Below are positions 25,574-36,862 of a stretch of DNA of 64,000 nt, one piece after another. Both the position numbers and the translations under genes were made by a program. The DNA is from Halomonas aestuarii (lineage in GTDB: Bacteria; Pseudomonadota; Gammaproteobacteria; Pseudomonadales; Halomonadaceae). Positions within the stretch are counted from its first letter, which is position 1; every line of letters begins with the position of its first letter. The notes beneath the pieces were generated by a model. The model ran no database searches, was not told the DNA's origin, and was given only the letters and a program-made list of their open reading frames with translations. The stretch spans positions 558,001-622,000 of the forward strand of contig NZ_CP018139.1 in the NCBI RefSeq assembly GCF_001886615.1, written 5' to 3'.

Positions 25574-27775
25574 TCAGTCCCCTGACCCGGCGGGGTAGAA
25601 GCGCTCGCCGGCGGCGGCCATCTCGCGCAACTTCTCGGTGGGCGCATAGAGCGGCCCCAACTCCTCGGCCAGGCGATCGGCCTGCTCGACGAAGGCCGAA
25701 AGGCCCATGGCGTCGATGTAGCGCAGGGCGCCACCGCGGAAGGGGGGGAAGCCGATGCCGTAGATCAGGGCCATGTCGGCCTCGGCCGGGCTGCCCACGA
25801 TGTCGTCCTCGAGGCAGCGCACGGTCTCCAGGCACAGCGGCACCATCATGCGGGCGATGATCTCCTCGTCGGAGAACTCGCGGCTCTCCTTCGCCACGCC
25901 CTGGACCAGGGCGATGGCCGCCTCGTCGCGCACCTTCTGCGGCTTGCCCTTCCTGTCTTCCTCGTAGGCGTAGAAGCCCTTGGCGTTCTTCTGGCCCAGG
26001 CGGTCGTTCTCGAACATCACCTGGATGGCACTCTTGCCGTTGTCGTCTCCCCGGTCACCGGCCATGCCGGCCATCCGCTCCGGGAAGCCCTCGGCCATCA
26101 CCTCGCCGGCGTGCACGGCGGTGTCCATGCCGACCACGTCGAGCAGGTAGGCGGGCCCCATGGGCCAGCCAAACCGCTCCATGACCTTGTCGATGCGCTG
26201 GAAGTCGGCGCCCTGCTCCACCAGCTGGCTGAAACCGCCGAAGTAGGGAAAGAGCACCCGGTTAACCAGGAACCCGGGGCAGTCGTTGACCACGATGGGG
26301 GTCTTGCCCATGGCGCGGGCATAGGCCACGGTCGCCGCCACGGCGGCATCACCGGTCTTCTCGCCGCGGATGACCTCGACCAGCGGCATGCGGTGCACCG
26401 GGTTGAAGAAGTGCATGCCGCAGAAGTTCTCGGGGCGCTTCAGGTTTTCGGCCAGGCGACTGATCGAGATGGTCGAGGTGTTGGAGGCGAGAATGGTGTC
26501 CTCGGTCACCTGCCCCTCCACCTCGGTGAGCACCGCGTCCTTGACCTTCGGGTTCTCGACCACGGCCTCGACCACCAGGTCGACGCCACCGAAGTCACCG
26601 TAGGAGAGGGTCGGGCGGATGTTGGTGAGCTTCTCGGCCATCTGGGCGGTGGTGAGCTTGCCGCGCTCGACCTGCTTGGAGAAGAGCTTGCGCGCCTCCT
26701 TGAGCCCCAGCTCGATGGCGTCGTCCTTGATGTCCTTCATCAGGATCGGCGTGCCCTTGGAGGCGCTCTGGTAGGCGATGCCGCCCCCCATGATGCCGGC
26801 CCCCAGCACCGCGGCCTGGTTGACCGGACGGGCCTGACGGGCGTAGCGGCTGCCCTTCTTCTTGACCACCTGGTCGTTCATGAACAGCCCGACCAGGTTG
26901 AAGGCCACGTCGCCCATGGCCAGCTTGACGAAGGCCTTGCCCTCGATGGCCTGGGCCCGGTCACGCCGCTCGCCGGCGCCCTTCTGGATGACCTTGATGG
27001 CCTCCACGGGCGCCGGATAGTGCGGACCCGCCTTGCCGGCCACATAGCCCTTGGCGGTCTCGAAGGCCATCATCTGCTCGATGGCGTCCAGCTTGAGCGG
27101 CGAGGTCTTCTCGTCACGGCGGGCCCGGTAGTCGAGCTCGCCGCCGTTGGCACGATTCAGGATATCCAGGGCCGCCGCCTCGAGTTCCTCCGCGGGCACC
27201 ACCGCATCCACGGCCCCCACCTTCAGGGCCGCGTCGGCCCGGTTCTCGGTGCCGCCGGCGATCCACTCCACCGCATTGTCGGCCCCGATGAGCCGCGGCA
27301 GGCGCACGCAGCCCCCCCAGCCGGGCAGGATGCCGAGCTTGGTCTCGGGCAGGCCGATCTTCGCGGACTCGGCCATGACGCGGAAGTCGGTGGTCAGGGT
27401 GAGCTCGCAGCCGCCGCCCAGCGCCAGGCCGTTGATGGCGGTGACGGTGGGAAACGGCAGGTCCTCGATGGCGTTGAAGATGCCGTGCACCCGCTCGAGC
27501 ATCCCCTGCAGCGCCTCGCCGCCCCGCTCGAACATGCCGTGGAACTCGGTGATGTCGGCACCGACGATGAAGGCCTCCTTGGCGCTGCCGATCACCAGTC
27601 CCTTCAGGCCCCGCTCGGACCGGATCGCCTCGACGGCCTGGCCCAGCTCCTCGACCACGGCGCTGGAGAGCGTGTTGACGGACTCGTCCTTCAGGTCGAT
27701 GGTGAGAATGGCGATGTCATCGCCCCCGCCCTCGAGACCACGCGCCACCGTGATGGCATTGCCTTGATAGATCAT
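25574..27775 (-). CDS. fadB: Fatty acid oxidation complex alpha subunit
   Basis: A 733-aa multifunctional enzyme. The N-terminal crotonase domain (about 1-190: [36 protein letters not shown]) performs enoyl-CoA hydration and isomerisation. The C-terminal 3-hydroxyacyl-CoA dehydrogenase has the NAD loop [12 protein letters not shown] (about 324) and [14 protein letters not shown] with the catalytic histidine. [14 protein letters not shown] near the end is typical of FadB. GGAGATG precedes the ATG. It forms an operon with fadA, making acetyl-CoA and, from odd-chain acids, propionyl-CoA for the prp genes at 49-57 kb. No FadR-type site was identified. Confidence 0.96.
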   Translation of the reverse strand: MIYQGNAITVARGLEGGGDDIAILTIDLKDESVNTLSSAVVEELGQAVEAIRSERGLKGLVIGSAKEAFIVGADITEFHGMFERGGEALQGMLERVHGIFNAIEDLPFPTVTAINGLALGGGCELTLTTDFRVMAESAKIGLPETKLGILPGWGGCVRLPRLIGADNAVEWIAGGTENRADAALKVGAVDAVVPAEELEAAALDILNRANGGELDYRARRDEKTSPLKLDAIEQMMAFETAKGYVAGKAGPHYPAPVEAIKVIQKGAGERRDRAQAIEGKAFVKLAMGDVAFNLVGLFMNDQVVKKKGSRYARQARPVNQAAVLGAGIMGGGIAYQSASKGTPILMKDIKDDAIELGLKEARKLFSKQVERGKLTTAQMAEKLTNIRPTLSYGDFGGVDLVVEAVVENPKVKDAVLTEVEGQVTEDTILASNTSTISISRLAENLKRPENFCGMHFFNPVHRMPLVEVIRGEKTGDAAVAATVAYARAMGKTPIVVNDCPGFLVNRVLFPYFGGFSQLVEQGADFQRIDKVMERFGWPMGPAYLLDVVGMDTAVHAGEVMAEGFPERMAGMAGDRGDDNGKSAIQVMFENDRLGQKNAKGFYAYEEDRKGKPQKVRDEAAIALVQGVAKESREFSDEEIIARMMVPLCLETVRCLEDDIVGSPAEADMALIYGIGFPPFRGGALRYIDAMGLSAFVEQADRLAEELGPLYAPTEKLREMAAAGERFYPAGSGD

Positions 27776-27866
27776 TCATCCATCTCCATGCAAGAATTCA
27801 TACGGCCGTTTGATTCTTGACAGCTTGGGACAGTCGAGCGCCAGCGTCAAGCCCGTTCGTCGCGCC

Positions 27867-27902
27867 TGTCGTCGAGCCGTTCGTCGAGCCGTTCGTCGAG
27901 CG
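27867..27902. repeat. Short tandem repeat in the fadB/DUF5924 divergent promoter region
   Basis: The 12-bp unit CGTTCGTCGAGC occurs in tandem (two full copies and a degenerate third) between the divergent fadB and membrane-protein genes. It may be replication slippage, or repeated sites for a regulator. Confidence 0.6.
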
Positions 27903-27957
27903 TGGCCACTTTCCTGGCGGCTCACCCCACCCGGCGCCGTGCTGATAGGATACCGCC

Positions 27958-29346
27958 ATGACTCAAGCGCCCATGAACGACGCCCCACGCCATCCCGATG
28001 GCCCCTCCTCCGACGGCCCCTCCTCCGGCGAGCCGCCCATGCGCATGCCTGCCTGGCAGGCACGCACCGAGCGGCTGGTGGAGCGCATCCGGCCCTGGAG
28101 CTGGCTGTGGCCGCCGATGGCCCTCGTGGCCGGCCTGTGCAGCTTCTTCCTGGTGGAACGGCAGCAGTGGCTGGGCGGGCTGCTGGCCCTCGGGATGCTG
28201 ATGGCCTGGATACTGCTGCTGTCCGAGAGCCTGATCGGCCGGATGCTGGCGCGGCGTGGATATCCGACGCTGCCCCGCGGGGTGACCACCTTCATCGTCC
28301 AGCTGATCCACCAGGAGACCCTGTTCTTCACCCTGCCCTTCCTGCTCGCCACCACGGTGTGGCGCAGCGGCCAGGCGATCTTCACCCTGGTGATTCTGGC
28401 CATGTCCCTGCTGTCGATCCTCGACCCACTCTACTACCGGCTGGCCGGGCGGCTCCGCTGGCTCTACTTCGCCTTCCACGCCCAGTGCGTGCTCGTGGTG
28501 GTGCTGGTCACCCTGCCCACCCTGCTGCACCTGACCACTGGCCAGAGCCTGGTGCTGGCCATCGCCGCCATGCTGCTGTTCAGCCTGCCCAGCCTGATGC
28601 AACTGCTGCGGCCGATGACCACGCCTCGGTTCCTGGCGCTGCTGGCCCTGCTCCCCCTGCTGGCCGGCGGCGCCTGGATGGGCCGTGCCTGGGTGCCTCC
28701 GGCCAGCCTGTGGATTTCGGGCAGCGCGCTCTCGCCGGGTTTCGATACCGAGGCGCGTCGACCGCAGGGCAGCACGCGCCTGGTGCCGACGGCGCTGACC
28801 GGCACGGGGCTCTATGCCTACACGGCGATCCATGCCCCGCGCGGCCTGCATGAGGAGGTCGTGCACGTCTGGCGGCAGGATGGAGTGGAGGTCGACAGCA
28901 TTCCGCTGGAGATCCAGGGCGGGCGAGCGGAGGGCTATCGGGCCTGGAGTCACAAGCAGAACTTCCCCGAGGACCCGAGCGGTTCGTGGCGCATCGACGT
29001 GATGACCGACAGCGGGCAGCGCATCGGGGTGCTGCGCTTCACCGTCAGCGAGGATGGCCAGGCGGCCACCCTGGCCGATGGCACGATCGAGTCGCCTTCG
29101 GGCATTCCCGGCCTGGACATCCGCCGGCTCCTGCCGAAGCCCGAGTCGGCCGAGCCCCCGTCCTCCGGCGGCGCGGCCAGCGAACCTGGGGCGGAAACGC
29201 CCGACGGCGAGCCCGGGGCGGAAACGCCGGACGGCGAGGCAACCCCCGCCGAGGAGGCGCCGAAAGCTGAAGCGAGCGCCACGCAGGACACACCGGAACA
29301 GGCCGATGAGGCCACGACAGCCCCGTCCTCCTCGGCGCAGAAATGA
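27958..29346 (+). CDS. DUF5924/DUF2914-like membrane protein
   Basis: A 462-aa inner-membrane protein. A proline-rich N-terminal tail (1-35) is followed by about seven hydrophobic helices (to about 250). A soluble domain (about 265-390) has AIHAPRGLHEEVVHVWRQDG, GYRAWSHKQNF and SGQRIGVLRFTV, as in DUF2914 proteins. The last 70 residues are disordered and Glu/Pro/Ala-rich, with the tandem nonapeptide EPGAETPDG twice. Function unknown; the soluble domain may bind a ligand outside the membrane. It is divergent from fadBA. Confidence 0.72.
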   Translation: MTQAPMNDAPRHPDGPSSDGPSSGEPPMRMPAWQARTERLVERIRPWSWLWPPMALVAGLCSFFLVERQQWLGGLLALGMLMAWILLLSESLIGRMLARRGYPTLPRGVTTFIVQLIHQETLFFTLPFLLATTVWRSGQAIFTLVILAMSLLSILDPLYYRLAGRLRWLYFAFHAQCVLVVVLVTLPTLLHLTTGQSLVLAIAAMLLFSLPSLMQLLRPMTTPRFLALLALLPLLAGGAWMGRAWVPPASLWISGSALSPGFDTEARRPQGSTRLVPTALTGTGLYAYTAIHAPRGLHEEVVHVWRQDGVEVDSIPLEIQGGRAEGYRAWSHKQNFPEDPSGSWRIDVMTDSGQRIGVLRFTVSEDGQAATLADGTIESPSGIPGLDIRRLLPKPESAEPPSSGGAASEPGAETPDGEPGAETPDGEATPAEEAPKAEASATQDTPEQADEATTAPSSSAQK

Positions 29347-29458
29347 CCGGCGCGCGATCATTGGCGTGCACCCCGGGGCCGTTTCACCGGGGGTGAAATG
29401 TTAAGCCTGCTTGCATTCCTCGCCGGTGGTTCCGACAATCCGGGCAGGCTTTCCGCGG

Positions 29459-29914
29459 ATGCACAGACCCATGCACCAGAACATCGGCTTCCAGATATCC
29501 CGCGTGCCGCGCCTGTGGCGCGCCGTCCTCGACCGCCGCCTGGCCCCCCTGGGCCTGACCCAGACGCGCTGGATCACCCTCTACCACCTGTGGCGACTCG
29601 GCGACGGCCAACCCCAGTGCGACCTGGCCAAGGCCATCGGCGTCGAGGCGCCCTCCCTGGTCCGCACCCTGGACCAGCTCTCCGAGCAGGGGCTTATCGA
29701 GCGTCGCGGCTGCGAGCAGGATCGCCGCACCAAGCGGATCTTCCTGACTCCCGAGGCCACGCCGCTGCTCCAGAAGATCGATGCGGTGGTCGGCCAGGCC
29801 CGTTCCGAGATGCTGGCCGGCCTCGAGGACGAGGACGTGGCGCAACTGGCGAACCTGCTGTCGCGCATCGAGGAGAACGGCCTCAGTATCCAGGCCCGCG
29901 AGGCGCAGGACTGA
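29459..29914 (+). CDS. slyA: MarR-family transcriptional regulator SlyA
   Basis: A 151-aa winged-helix dimer. LTQTRWITLYHLWRLGDGQP, then LAKAIGVEAPSLVRTLDQLSEQGLIER (recognition helix and wing) and DRRTKRIFLT match enterobacterial SlyA closely. SlyA/RovA proteins counter H-NS silencing and respond to small aromatic acids. The start is either ATG 29459 or ATG 29471 (MHQNIGFQISRV, aligning best with SlyA); I used 29459 for its better spacing to GCAGG. The frame is open to 29411. Confidence 0.86.
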   Translation: MHRPMHQNIGFQISRVPRLWRAVLDRRLAPLGLTQTRWITLYHLWRLGDGQPQCDLAKAIGVEAPSLVRTLDQLSEQGLIERRGCEQDRRTKRIFLTPEATPLLQKIDAVVGQARSEMLAGLEDEDVAQLANLLSRIEENGLSIQAREAQD

Positions 29915-29920
29915 CCTGCC

Positions 29921-30451
29921 TCAGCGCGGCATCGAGGGCGTCCGTTGGCGCCCACCCGGCCGGTCGGGTCGCCCCGAGAGGGCATCGCGAAGGGCGGAGA
30001 GGCGCTCCATTAGCCGGGCCAGCTCCTCGACCTCCAGGGATTCCTCCCACCACAGGGTGAGGGCCTGGGCGCCGGACTCCAGCACCACTGCATCCTCGGG
30101 GAGCCCGTCCAGGGCTTCCTCGAGTCGCGCCCGGGCCGAGTCCGGCAAAGGACGCAGGGGCTCGATCCGCCAGCGCCAGCCCTCCCGGAGGGGCTTGAGC
30201 GAGGGGCTGGCCACCTCGTCGCGTACCAGGACGAAGTCCGGCCCCGGGTGCAGCTGGGCATAGGACCAGCGATAGGCCGCCATGGGGCCGCCCGATTCAT
30301 GGAGCGGCGGGGTCTCGAGCCTCACCGTCACGTCCGCCTTCCGGGCCGCCGTGCGCAGCCTGCCCATTCGCTCCTGGCCGCGTGACGGCCTCAGCCACAT
30401 CGCCGGGGCGAAGACCAGGCCGACGATGACGATGATGAGTAACCAGACCAT
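29921..30451 (-). CDS. Membrane-anchored hypothetical protein
   Basis: A 176-aa protein with one N-terminal helix (MVWLLIIVIVGLVFAPAMW) followed by a basic stretch (LRPSRGQERMGRLRTAARK), so the rest faces the cytosol. The soluble part contains AAYRWSYAQLHPGPDFVLVRD and a Glu-rich helical region (ARARLEEALDGLPEDA). No enzymatic motif is seen. The layout recalls short single-helix proteins that other annotations loosely label YajC-like, without evidence here. GAAGGAGA precedes the ATG. It converges with slyA, ending 7 bp from it. Confidence 0.62.
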   Translation of the reverse strand: MVWLLIIVIVGLVFAPAMWLRPSRGQERMGRLRTAARKADVTVRLETPPLHESGGPMAAYRWSYAQLHPGPDFVLVRDEVASPSLKPLREGWRWRIEPLRPLPDSARARLEEALDGLPEDAVVLESGAQALTLWWEESLEVEELARLMERLSALRDALSGRPDRPGGRQRTPSMPR

Positions 30452-30558
30452 GGTGGTCTCCTTCGTGATTATTGACGCAAGTCGTTGTCTTGTCTTGCCG
30501 GGCGTCCTAGAGTTGAAGCATCAACTGACCCGCTGGACGCTGTACGGAGAGTCACACC

Positions 30559-31005
30559 ATGAGCAACGAATATCGTCATGTCCTGGTCGCCGTCGACCTG
30601 ACCAAGGACTCACACAAGGTCCTCGAGCGAGCGATGCAGATCGCCGATCGCAACAAGGCCAAGCTGTCCATCATGCATACCCTGGAACCGCTGGGATTTG
30701 CCTACGGCGGTGATATCCCCATGGATCTCACCAGCATCCAGGACCAGCTCGACGAGCACGCCAAGCAGCGCCTCGCCGAGATCGCCGACCCCCATATCCC
30801 CCAAGAGAACCAGCACGTGGTGGTCGGCATGCCCGACACCGAGATCCACCGCTTCTCCGAGGAGCACGACGTCGACCTGATCGTGGTCGGCTCCCACGGC
30901 CGTCACGGCTTCGCCCTGCTGCTGGGCTCCACCTCCACCGGCGTGCTGCATGGCGCCCGGTGCGACGTGCTCGCCGTGCGGGTGGGCGAAAAGAGCGAGG
31001 AGTAG
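30559..31005 (+). CDS. Universal stress protein (UspA family)
   Basis: A 148-aa UspA-fold protein with HVLVAVDLTKDSHKVLERAM at the N terminus. The ATP-binding-type signature VVGSHGRHGFALLLGSTSTG (about 113-132) is followed by CDVLAVRV. It retains G-x2-G-x9-G(S/T), so it could bind nucleotide. Usp proteins aid survival under starvation and oxidative stress. GGAGAG lies 9 bases before the ATG, and a clear terminator follows, so it is monocistronic. Confidence 0.9.
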   Translation: MSNEYRHVLVAVDLTKDSHKVLERAMQIADRNKAKLSIMHTLEPLGFAYGGDIPMDLTSIQDQLDEHAKQRLAEIADPHIPQENQHVVVGMPDTEIHRFSEEHDVDLIVVGSHGRHGFALLLGSTSTGVLHGARCDVLAVRVGEKSEE

Positions 31006-31025
31006 TCCGCTCCCTGCCCCATCGG

Positions 31026-31048
31026 AAAGGCGCCCCTCGGGCGCCTTT
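31026..31048 (+). terminator. Intrinsic terminator of usp gene
   Basis: AAAGGCGCCC-CTC-GGGCGCCTTT, a 10-bp stem ending in TTT then CTCGT, 20 bp past the stop. Confidence 0.85.
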
Positions 31049-31113
31049 CTCGTGAAGGGGTCATCCCCCGGGGCGGCGATCCATCCGGCCGAGGCCCGAC
31101 GTCATGGCCGCGA

Positions 31114-33045
<1,932 letters not shown>

Positions 33046-33160
33046 GCGTTCACCTCTTCAGTCATCAAGGTCGCTAGTGTAACGCATGGCCGGGCCGGCG
33101 TGGCCCCACCCCCCCACTCCCGGGTACAATGCGCGCCCGCTTTCACAGGAGTGTTTCGCC

Positions 33161-34048
33161 GTGGCCGACGCAACGCCCCCCTTCGATGACGTGCTGCCCG
33201 AGGCGCTGAGGTTCCGTTCACCGGCCCCGCTGGTCGACATCGGCGCCAACCTGACCCACGAGAGCTTCGCCCGCGGCCTCGAGGCGACGATCCAGCGCGC
33301 CCGGGCCGCCAACGTGACCACCCTGATCCTCACCGGCACCGACCGGGAGCACGCCGAGCAGGCGGTGGCCCTGGCGCAACGCCATCCGGGGCTCTACGCC
33401 ACGGCGGGGGTCCACCCCCACGACGCCAGCCGATGGGAACCGACGCTGGAGGCGGCCATGCGCGAGCTGCATCGCCAGCCCGAGGTGGTGGCGGTGGGCG
33501 AGTGCGGCCTGGACTTCAACCGCAACTTCTCCACCCCCGCCGAGCAGGAGCACGCCCTCGAGGCCCAGCTCGGCCTCGCGGCGGAGAGCGGCAAGCCGCT
33601 GTTCCTCCACGAGCGGGATGCCGGGCGACGCATGCGGGAGATGCTGCATGCCTGGCGCGACGACATCGGGGACGCCGTGATCCACTGCTTCACCGCCGAC
33701 CGCGAGACGCTCTTCGGCTACCGGGACCTCGACCTGCACATCGGCCTGACCGGCTGGCTCTGCGACGAGCGCCGCGGCCACCACTTGCGCGACCTGGTGG
33801 GCGAGATCCCCCTGGACCGGCTGATGGTGGAGACCGACTGCCCCTACCTGCTGCCGCGCAATTTACCTGCCAAACTCAAGGGCAGACGCCACGAGCCGGC
33901 CCTGCTGCCCTGGATCGTGAGAGAGATCGCCCACTGGCGGGGCATGGAGGAGGCCGAGCTGGCCCGCGCCACCACGGCGACCGCCCGCGCCTTCTTCCGC
34001 CTGCCGCCTGGCGAGACGCCCCACGACATCGACCACGAGGAATCCTGA
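33161..34048 (+). CDS. tatD: TatD 3'-5' exonuclease / metal-dependent hydrolase
   Basis: A 295-aa TIM-barrel nuclease with two-metal chemistry. VDIGANLTHESFARG (about 24), TAGVHPHDASRW (about 85), VAVGECGLDFNRNFSTP (about 110), HCFTADRE (about 193) and METDCPYLLPRNL (about 232) closely match E. coli TatD and are distinct from YcfH and YjjV. It takes part in DNA repair after peroxide stress and RNA turnover. GTG start at 33161 with AGGAG nine bases before; this gives about 20 extra N-terminal residues compared with E. coli. No tatABC genes are adjacent. A hypothetical gene follows after 1 bp. Confidence 0.9.
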   Translation: MADATPPFDDVLPEALRFRSPAPLVDIGANLTHESFARGLEATIQRARAANVTTLILTGTDREHAEQAVALAQRHPGLYATAGVHPHDASRWEPTLEAAMRELHRQPEVVAVGECGLDFNRNFSTPAEQEHALEAQLGLAAESGKPLFLHERDAGRRMREMLHAWRDDIGDAVIHCFTADRETLFGYRDLDLHIGLTGWLCDERRGHHLRDLVGEIPLDRLMVETDCPYLLPRNLPAKLKGRRHEPALLPWIVREIAHWRGMEEAELARATTATARAFFRLPPGETPHDIDHEES

Positions 34049-34049
34049 C

Positions 34050-34604
34050 ATGGCCGGTTCCGGCACGAACGAGACACCCGGCTTCATTGCCGTGGAGACC
34101 GGCGATGACGACGGCCTGCCGCTGGCGATCGCCTGGACGCTGCCCGACGGGCGCATAAAGCATACCCTGATCCAGCCCGACGACGACTGGCTCGATGCCG
34201 AGATGGTCTCGCTGGGCGGTTACAGCCTGGAGGAGCTCAACAGCATCGGGGTGAGCCCGCTGGACGTGATCCGGGAACTGGAGAACGACCACTTCAACCA
34301 GACACTCTACACGGCGGGGGTCGGCGACGACGAGGCGGCCATCTCGCGGCTCTTCGACACCTACGGCCTCGACCCCTTCGTGGAGCTGGCGCCAGCCGAG
34401 AGCCTCTACCGCGAGCTGGAGCCCGGCGACTGGTCCCGTGCCCGGGGCGACATGTTCGGCGAGATGGGTCTCGAGCCGCTGCGGCCGGAACACGAGGTGG
34501 AGGTGATGCTGCACCTGCACCTGCGCCTCGCCCCCGAGGGCGAGGCCCGAGAGGTCGCGCCCTTCGATGGCCGGCTGATGGATGGCGACGACCCCGAGGA
34601 ATGA
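34050..34604 (+). CDS. Hypothetical acidic protein in tatD operon
   Basis: A 184-aa very acidic soluble protein, starting 1 bp after the tatD stop and surely co-transcribed. FIAVETGDDDGLPLAIAWTL, LIQPDDDWLDAEMVSLGGYS and VSPLDVIRELENDHFNQTLY resemble the strand order and acidic spacing of DEDD/RNase H-like exonucleases (an Asp/Glu after the first strand, GVGDDEAAISRLFDTYG later). That is only a suggestion; the catalytic pattern is imperfect. The pairing with a nuclease makes a nucleic-acid role plausible. Confidence 0.65.
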   Translation: MAGSGTNETPGFIAVETGDDDGLPLAIAWTLPDGRIKHTLIQPDDDWLDAEMVSLGGYSLEELNSIGVSPLDVIRELENDHFNQTLYTAGVGDDEAAISRLFDTYGLDPFVELAPAESLYRELEPGDWSRARGDMFGEMGLEPLRPEHEVEVMLHLHLRLAPEGEAREVAPFDGRLMDGDDPEE

Positions 34605-34611
34605 ACGGGGG

Positions 34612-36783
34612 CTATCGTCCCTGCCGTCCCACCAGGCCGAGGGCCCGCTCGACGATCCCCTCCACCGAGGGCAGGGTGACCGTGGCGGCCGGCCCCAGAG
34701 GGATAAAGCTGTCCTCGGCGCTCAGGCGCGCCAGGCGCTCCCCCGGGATGCCGCGTTCGACCAGGCCGGTGATCAGCTCCTCGCTGACCGAGCCGCTGCG
34801 GCGGCACTCGTCCACCACCAGTACCCGCGCACAGTCGGCCACCCGGTCATGCAGGGCCTCGTGGTCGATGGCGGTGAGCCAGCGCAGGTCGATGATGCGC
34901 ACCGCGATGCCCTCGGCCTCGAGGCGCACGGCGGCCTGTCGCGACAGGTGGATCCCGTTGCCGTAGCTGACGATGGCCAGGTCACGCCCCTCTCCCCACT
35001 GGCCGAGCTCGCCCACCGCCAGGCGGTACTCCGGGCCCGGGTCGGCGAAGCACCAGCGGTCATCGCCCTCCTCCAGCAGGTCCCGGCCGTGGTAGCGGGC
35101 GATCGGCTCGAGCACCACCACCACCCGCTGCTCCTCGTCGGCCAGCCGCACCGCTTCCTGCAGCAGCCCTACCGCCTCCTGACCACTGGCGGGACAGGCC
35201 ACCAGCAGGCCGGGGATATCGCGCAGCACGGCGATGGCGTTGTCGTTGTGGAAGTGGCCGCCGAAACCCTTCTGGTAGCCGAGCCCGGCGATGCGCACCA
35301 CCATGGGGTTGGTGTACTGGCCGTTGGAGAAGAAGCTCAGGGTGGCGGCCTCGCCCCGCAGCTGGTCCTCGGCGTTGTGCAGGTAGGCGAGGAACTGGAT
35401 CTCGAGGATCGGCACCAGGCCACTCTGGGCGAGGCCGATGCCGAGCCCCAGGATGCTCTGCTCGTCGAGCAGGGTGTCGATCACCCGATGGGGCCCGAAC
35501 TGCGCCTGCAGCCGCTGGGTGACGCCGTAGACGCCCCCCTTGCGCCCGATGTCCTCCCCGGCCATCACCAGATGCGGATAGCGGGCCATCAGGCGCTGCA
35601 GCGCCTGATTGATCAGCCTGGCCATGGGGGCCGGGGTGGTGTCGACCTCGCCCTGCCAGTCCTTCCGGCGACCGGCCCGTGGCGGCGGCACGATGCTCGC
35701 CATGACCTCCTGCGCGCGCGAAAGCTTCGGCCGCCGAATGACCTCCTCGGCCTCGCGGGCCACCCGGTCACCGATCGCCCGGTAGCGCTCGGCGATCTCG
35801 TCCACCGAGAGCACGCCGTGACGGCGCAGCAGCCCCGCACTGACCAGCAGCGGGTCGCGCGCCTCGTCGGCCTCGATGCGCGCGGCCGAGCGATAGGCCT
35901 GCTCGGCGTCCGACCCGGCATGGCCGTACAGCCGGACACAGCGCATGTGCAGGAACACCGGCCGACGGTGGATGCGGGCGGCGTGGGCCGCCTCGCGGGC
36001 CGCCCGCCAGGTGTCCAGGAGGTCGAGGCCGTCGCACTCGAGGTAGTGGAAGCCGGGACGCCCCTGCATGCTGGCCGCGATCCAGCCGGGCGGCGTGGGC
36101 ATGGAGATGCCGAGGCCGTTGTCCTCGCAGACCATCACCAGCGGCATGGGCATGCCCTGCCAGGCGGCCCAGCCGGCGGCATTGAGGGCCCCCTGGGCGC
36201 TGGAGTGGTTGAAGGAGGCGTCCCCGAAGCTGCACACCACCACGCTGTCCTGCGGCCATTCTCCGCCGCCCCCCAGGCGACGCCACAGGCCGAGGCTGTG
36301 GGCCGCGCCGACCGCCTTGGGCAGGTGGGAGGCGATGGTGCTGGTCTGGGGCGGGATATGCAGGGCCTTCGACCCCAGCACCTTGTGGCGCCCCCCGGAG
36401 ATCGGGTCATCGGCGGAGGCGACGAAACTCAACAGAAGGTCGCGGATCGGCGTCTGGTCCGGCACGGCATGGCTGCGCTGGATCAGGAAGGCGGCGTCGC
36501 GATAGTGCAGGAAGGCGGGGTCGTCGGGGCGAAAGGCCCTGGCTATGGCCGCATTGCCCTCGTGGCCGGCACTGCCGATGGTGTAGAACCCCTCTCCCCG
36601 GGCCTGCAGTCGGCGGGCATGGAGATCGAGGTGGCGACTGGTCAGCTGGGACTCGAAGAGCTCGACCAGCGCCTCGCGGTCGAGCCCGACCTCATCGAGC
36701 CGCCGCTCCTGCTCGGGGGCGGGCCAGTCATCATGGCGCAGGGCGTCGAGAAAGCGCTGTTCCTGGGGCAAGGCGTCGGCCAC
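34612..36783 (-). CDS. Fused alpha/beta E1 of a 2-oxoacid dehydrogenase
   Basis: A 723-aa thiamine-diphosphate enzyme. Residues to about 365 form an alpha-type domain (GSAGHEGNAAIARAF; TPP motif GDASFNHSSAQGALNAAGWA with a terminal EDNG). About 385-723 form a beta-type domain (VMAGEDIGRKGGVYGVTQ, LLDEQSILGLGIGLAQSG, EIQFLAYLHNAEDQLRGE). It should decarboxylate a branched-chain or related 2-oxo acid. In most bacteria alpha and beta are separate genes with E2/E3 next door; here they are fused and no E2 or E3 is nearby. The substrate and partner E2 are unknown. Confidence 0.85.
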   Translation of the reverse strand: MADALPQEQRFLDALRHDDWPAPEQERRLDEVGLDREALVELFESQLTSRHLDLHARRLQARGEGFYTIGSAGHEGNAAIARAFRPDDPAFLHYRDAAFLIQRSHAVPDQTPIRDLLLSFVASADDPISGGRHKVLGSKALHIPPQTSTIASHLPKAVGAAHSLGLWRRLGGGGEWPQDSVVVCSFGDASFNHSSAQGALNAAGWAAWQGMPMPLVMVCEDNGLGISMPTPPGWIAASMQGRPGFHYLECDGLDLLDTWRAAREAAHAARIHRRPVFLHMRCVRLYGHAGSDAEQAYRSAARIEADEARDPLLVSAGLLRRHGVLSVDEIAERYRAIGDRVAREAEEVIRRPKLSRAQEVMASIVPPPRAGRRKDWQGEVDTTPAPMARLINQALQRLMARYPHLVMAGEDIGRKGGVYGVTQRLQAQFGPHRVIDTLLDEQSILGLGIGLAQSGLVPILEIQFLAYLHNAEDQLRGEAATLSFFSNGQYTNPMVVRIAGLGYQKGFGGHFHNDNAIAVLRDIPGLLVACPASGQEAVGLLQEAVRLADEEQRVVVVLEPIARYHGRDLLEEGDDRWCFADPGPEYRLAVGELGQWGEGRDLAIVSYGNGIHLSRQAAVRLEAEGIAVRIIDLRWLTAIDHEALHDRVADCARVLVVDECRRSGSVSEELITGLVERGIPGERLARLSAEDSFIPLGPAATVTLPSVEGIVERALGLVGRQGR

Positions 36784-36862
36784 GGGCGGCCTCCGGTCGG
36801 CGGAAGATGCCTTCAGCCTAGTCGACCGCTCCGACGACCCGCGACCCGGCCGGTAGCTCCGC

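Noticed and set aside
26111..27820. Long plus-strand frame opposite fadB
   Set aside because: Antisense shadow with no recognisable domain; fadB is certain.
30520..30545. GTTGAAGCATCAAC before usp as an FNR/ANR box
   Set aside because: The half-sites are 4 rather than 6 bases apart as measured TTGA to TCAA, so it does not fit the consensus spacing.
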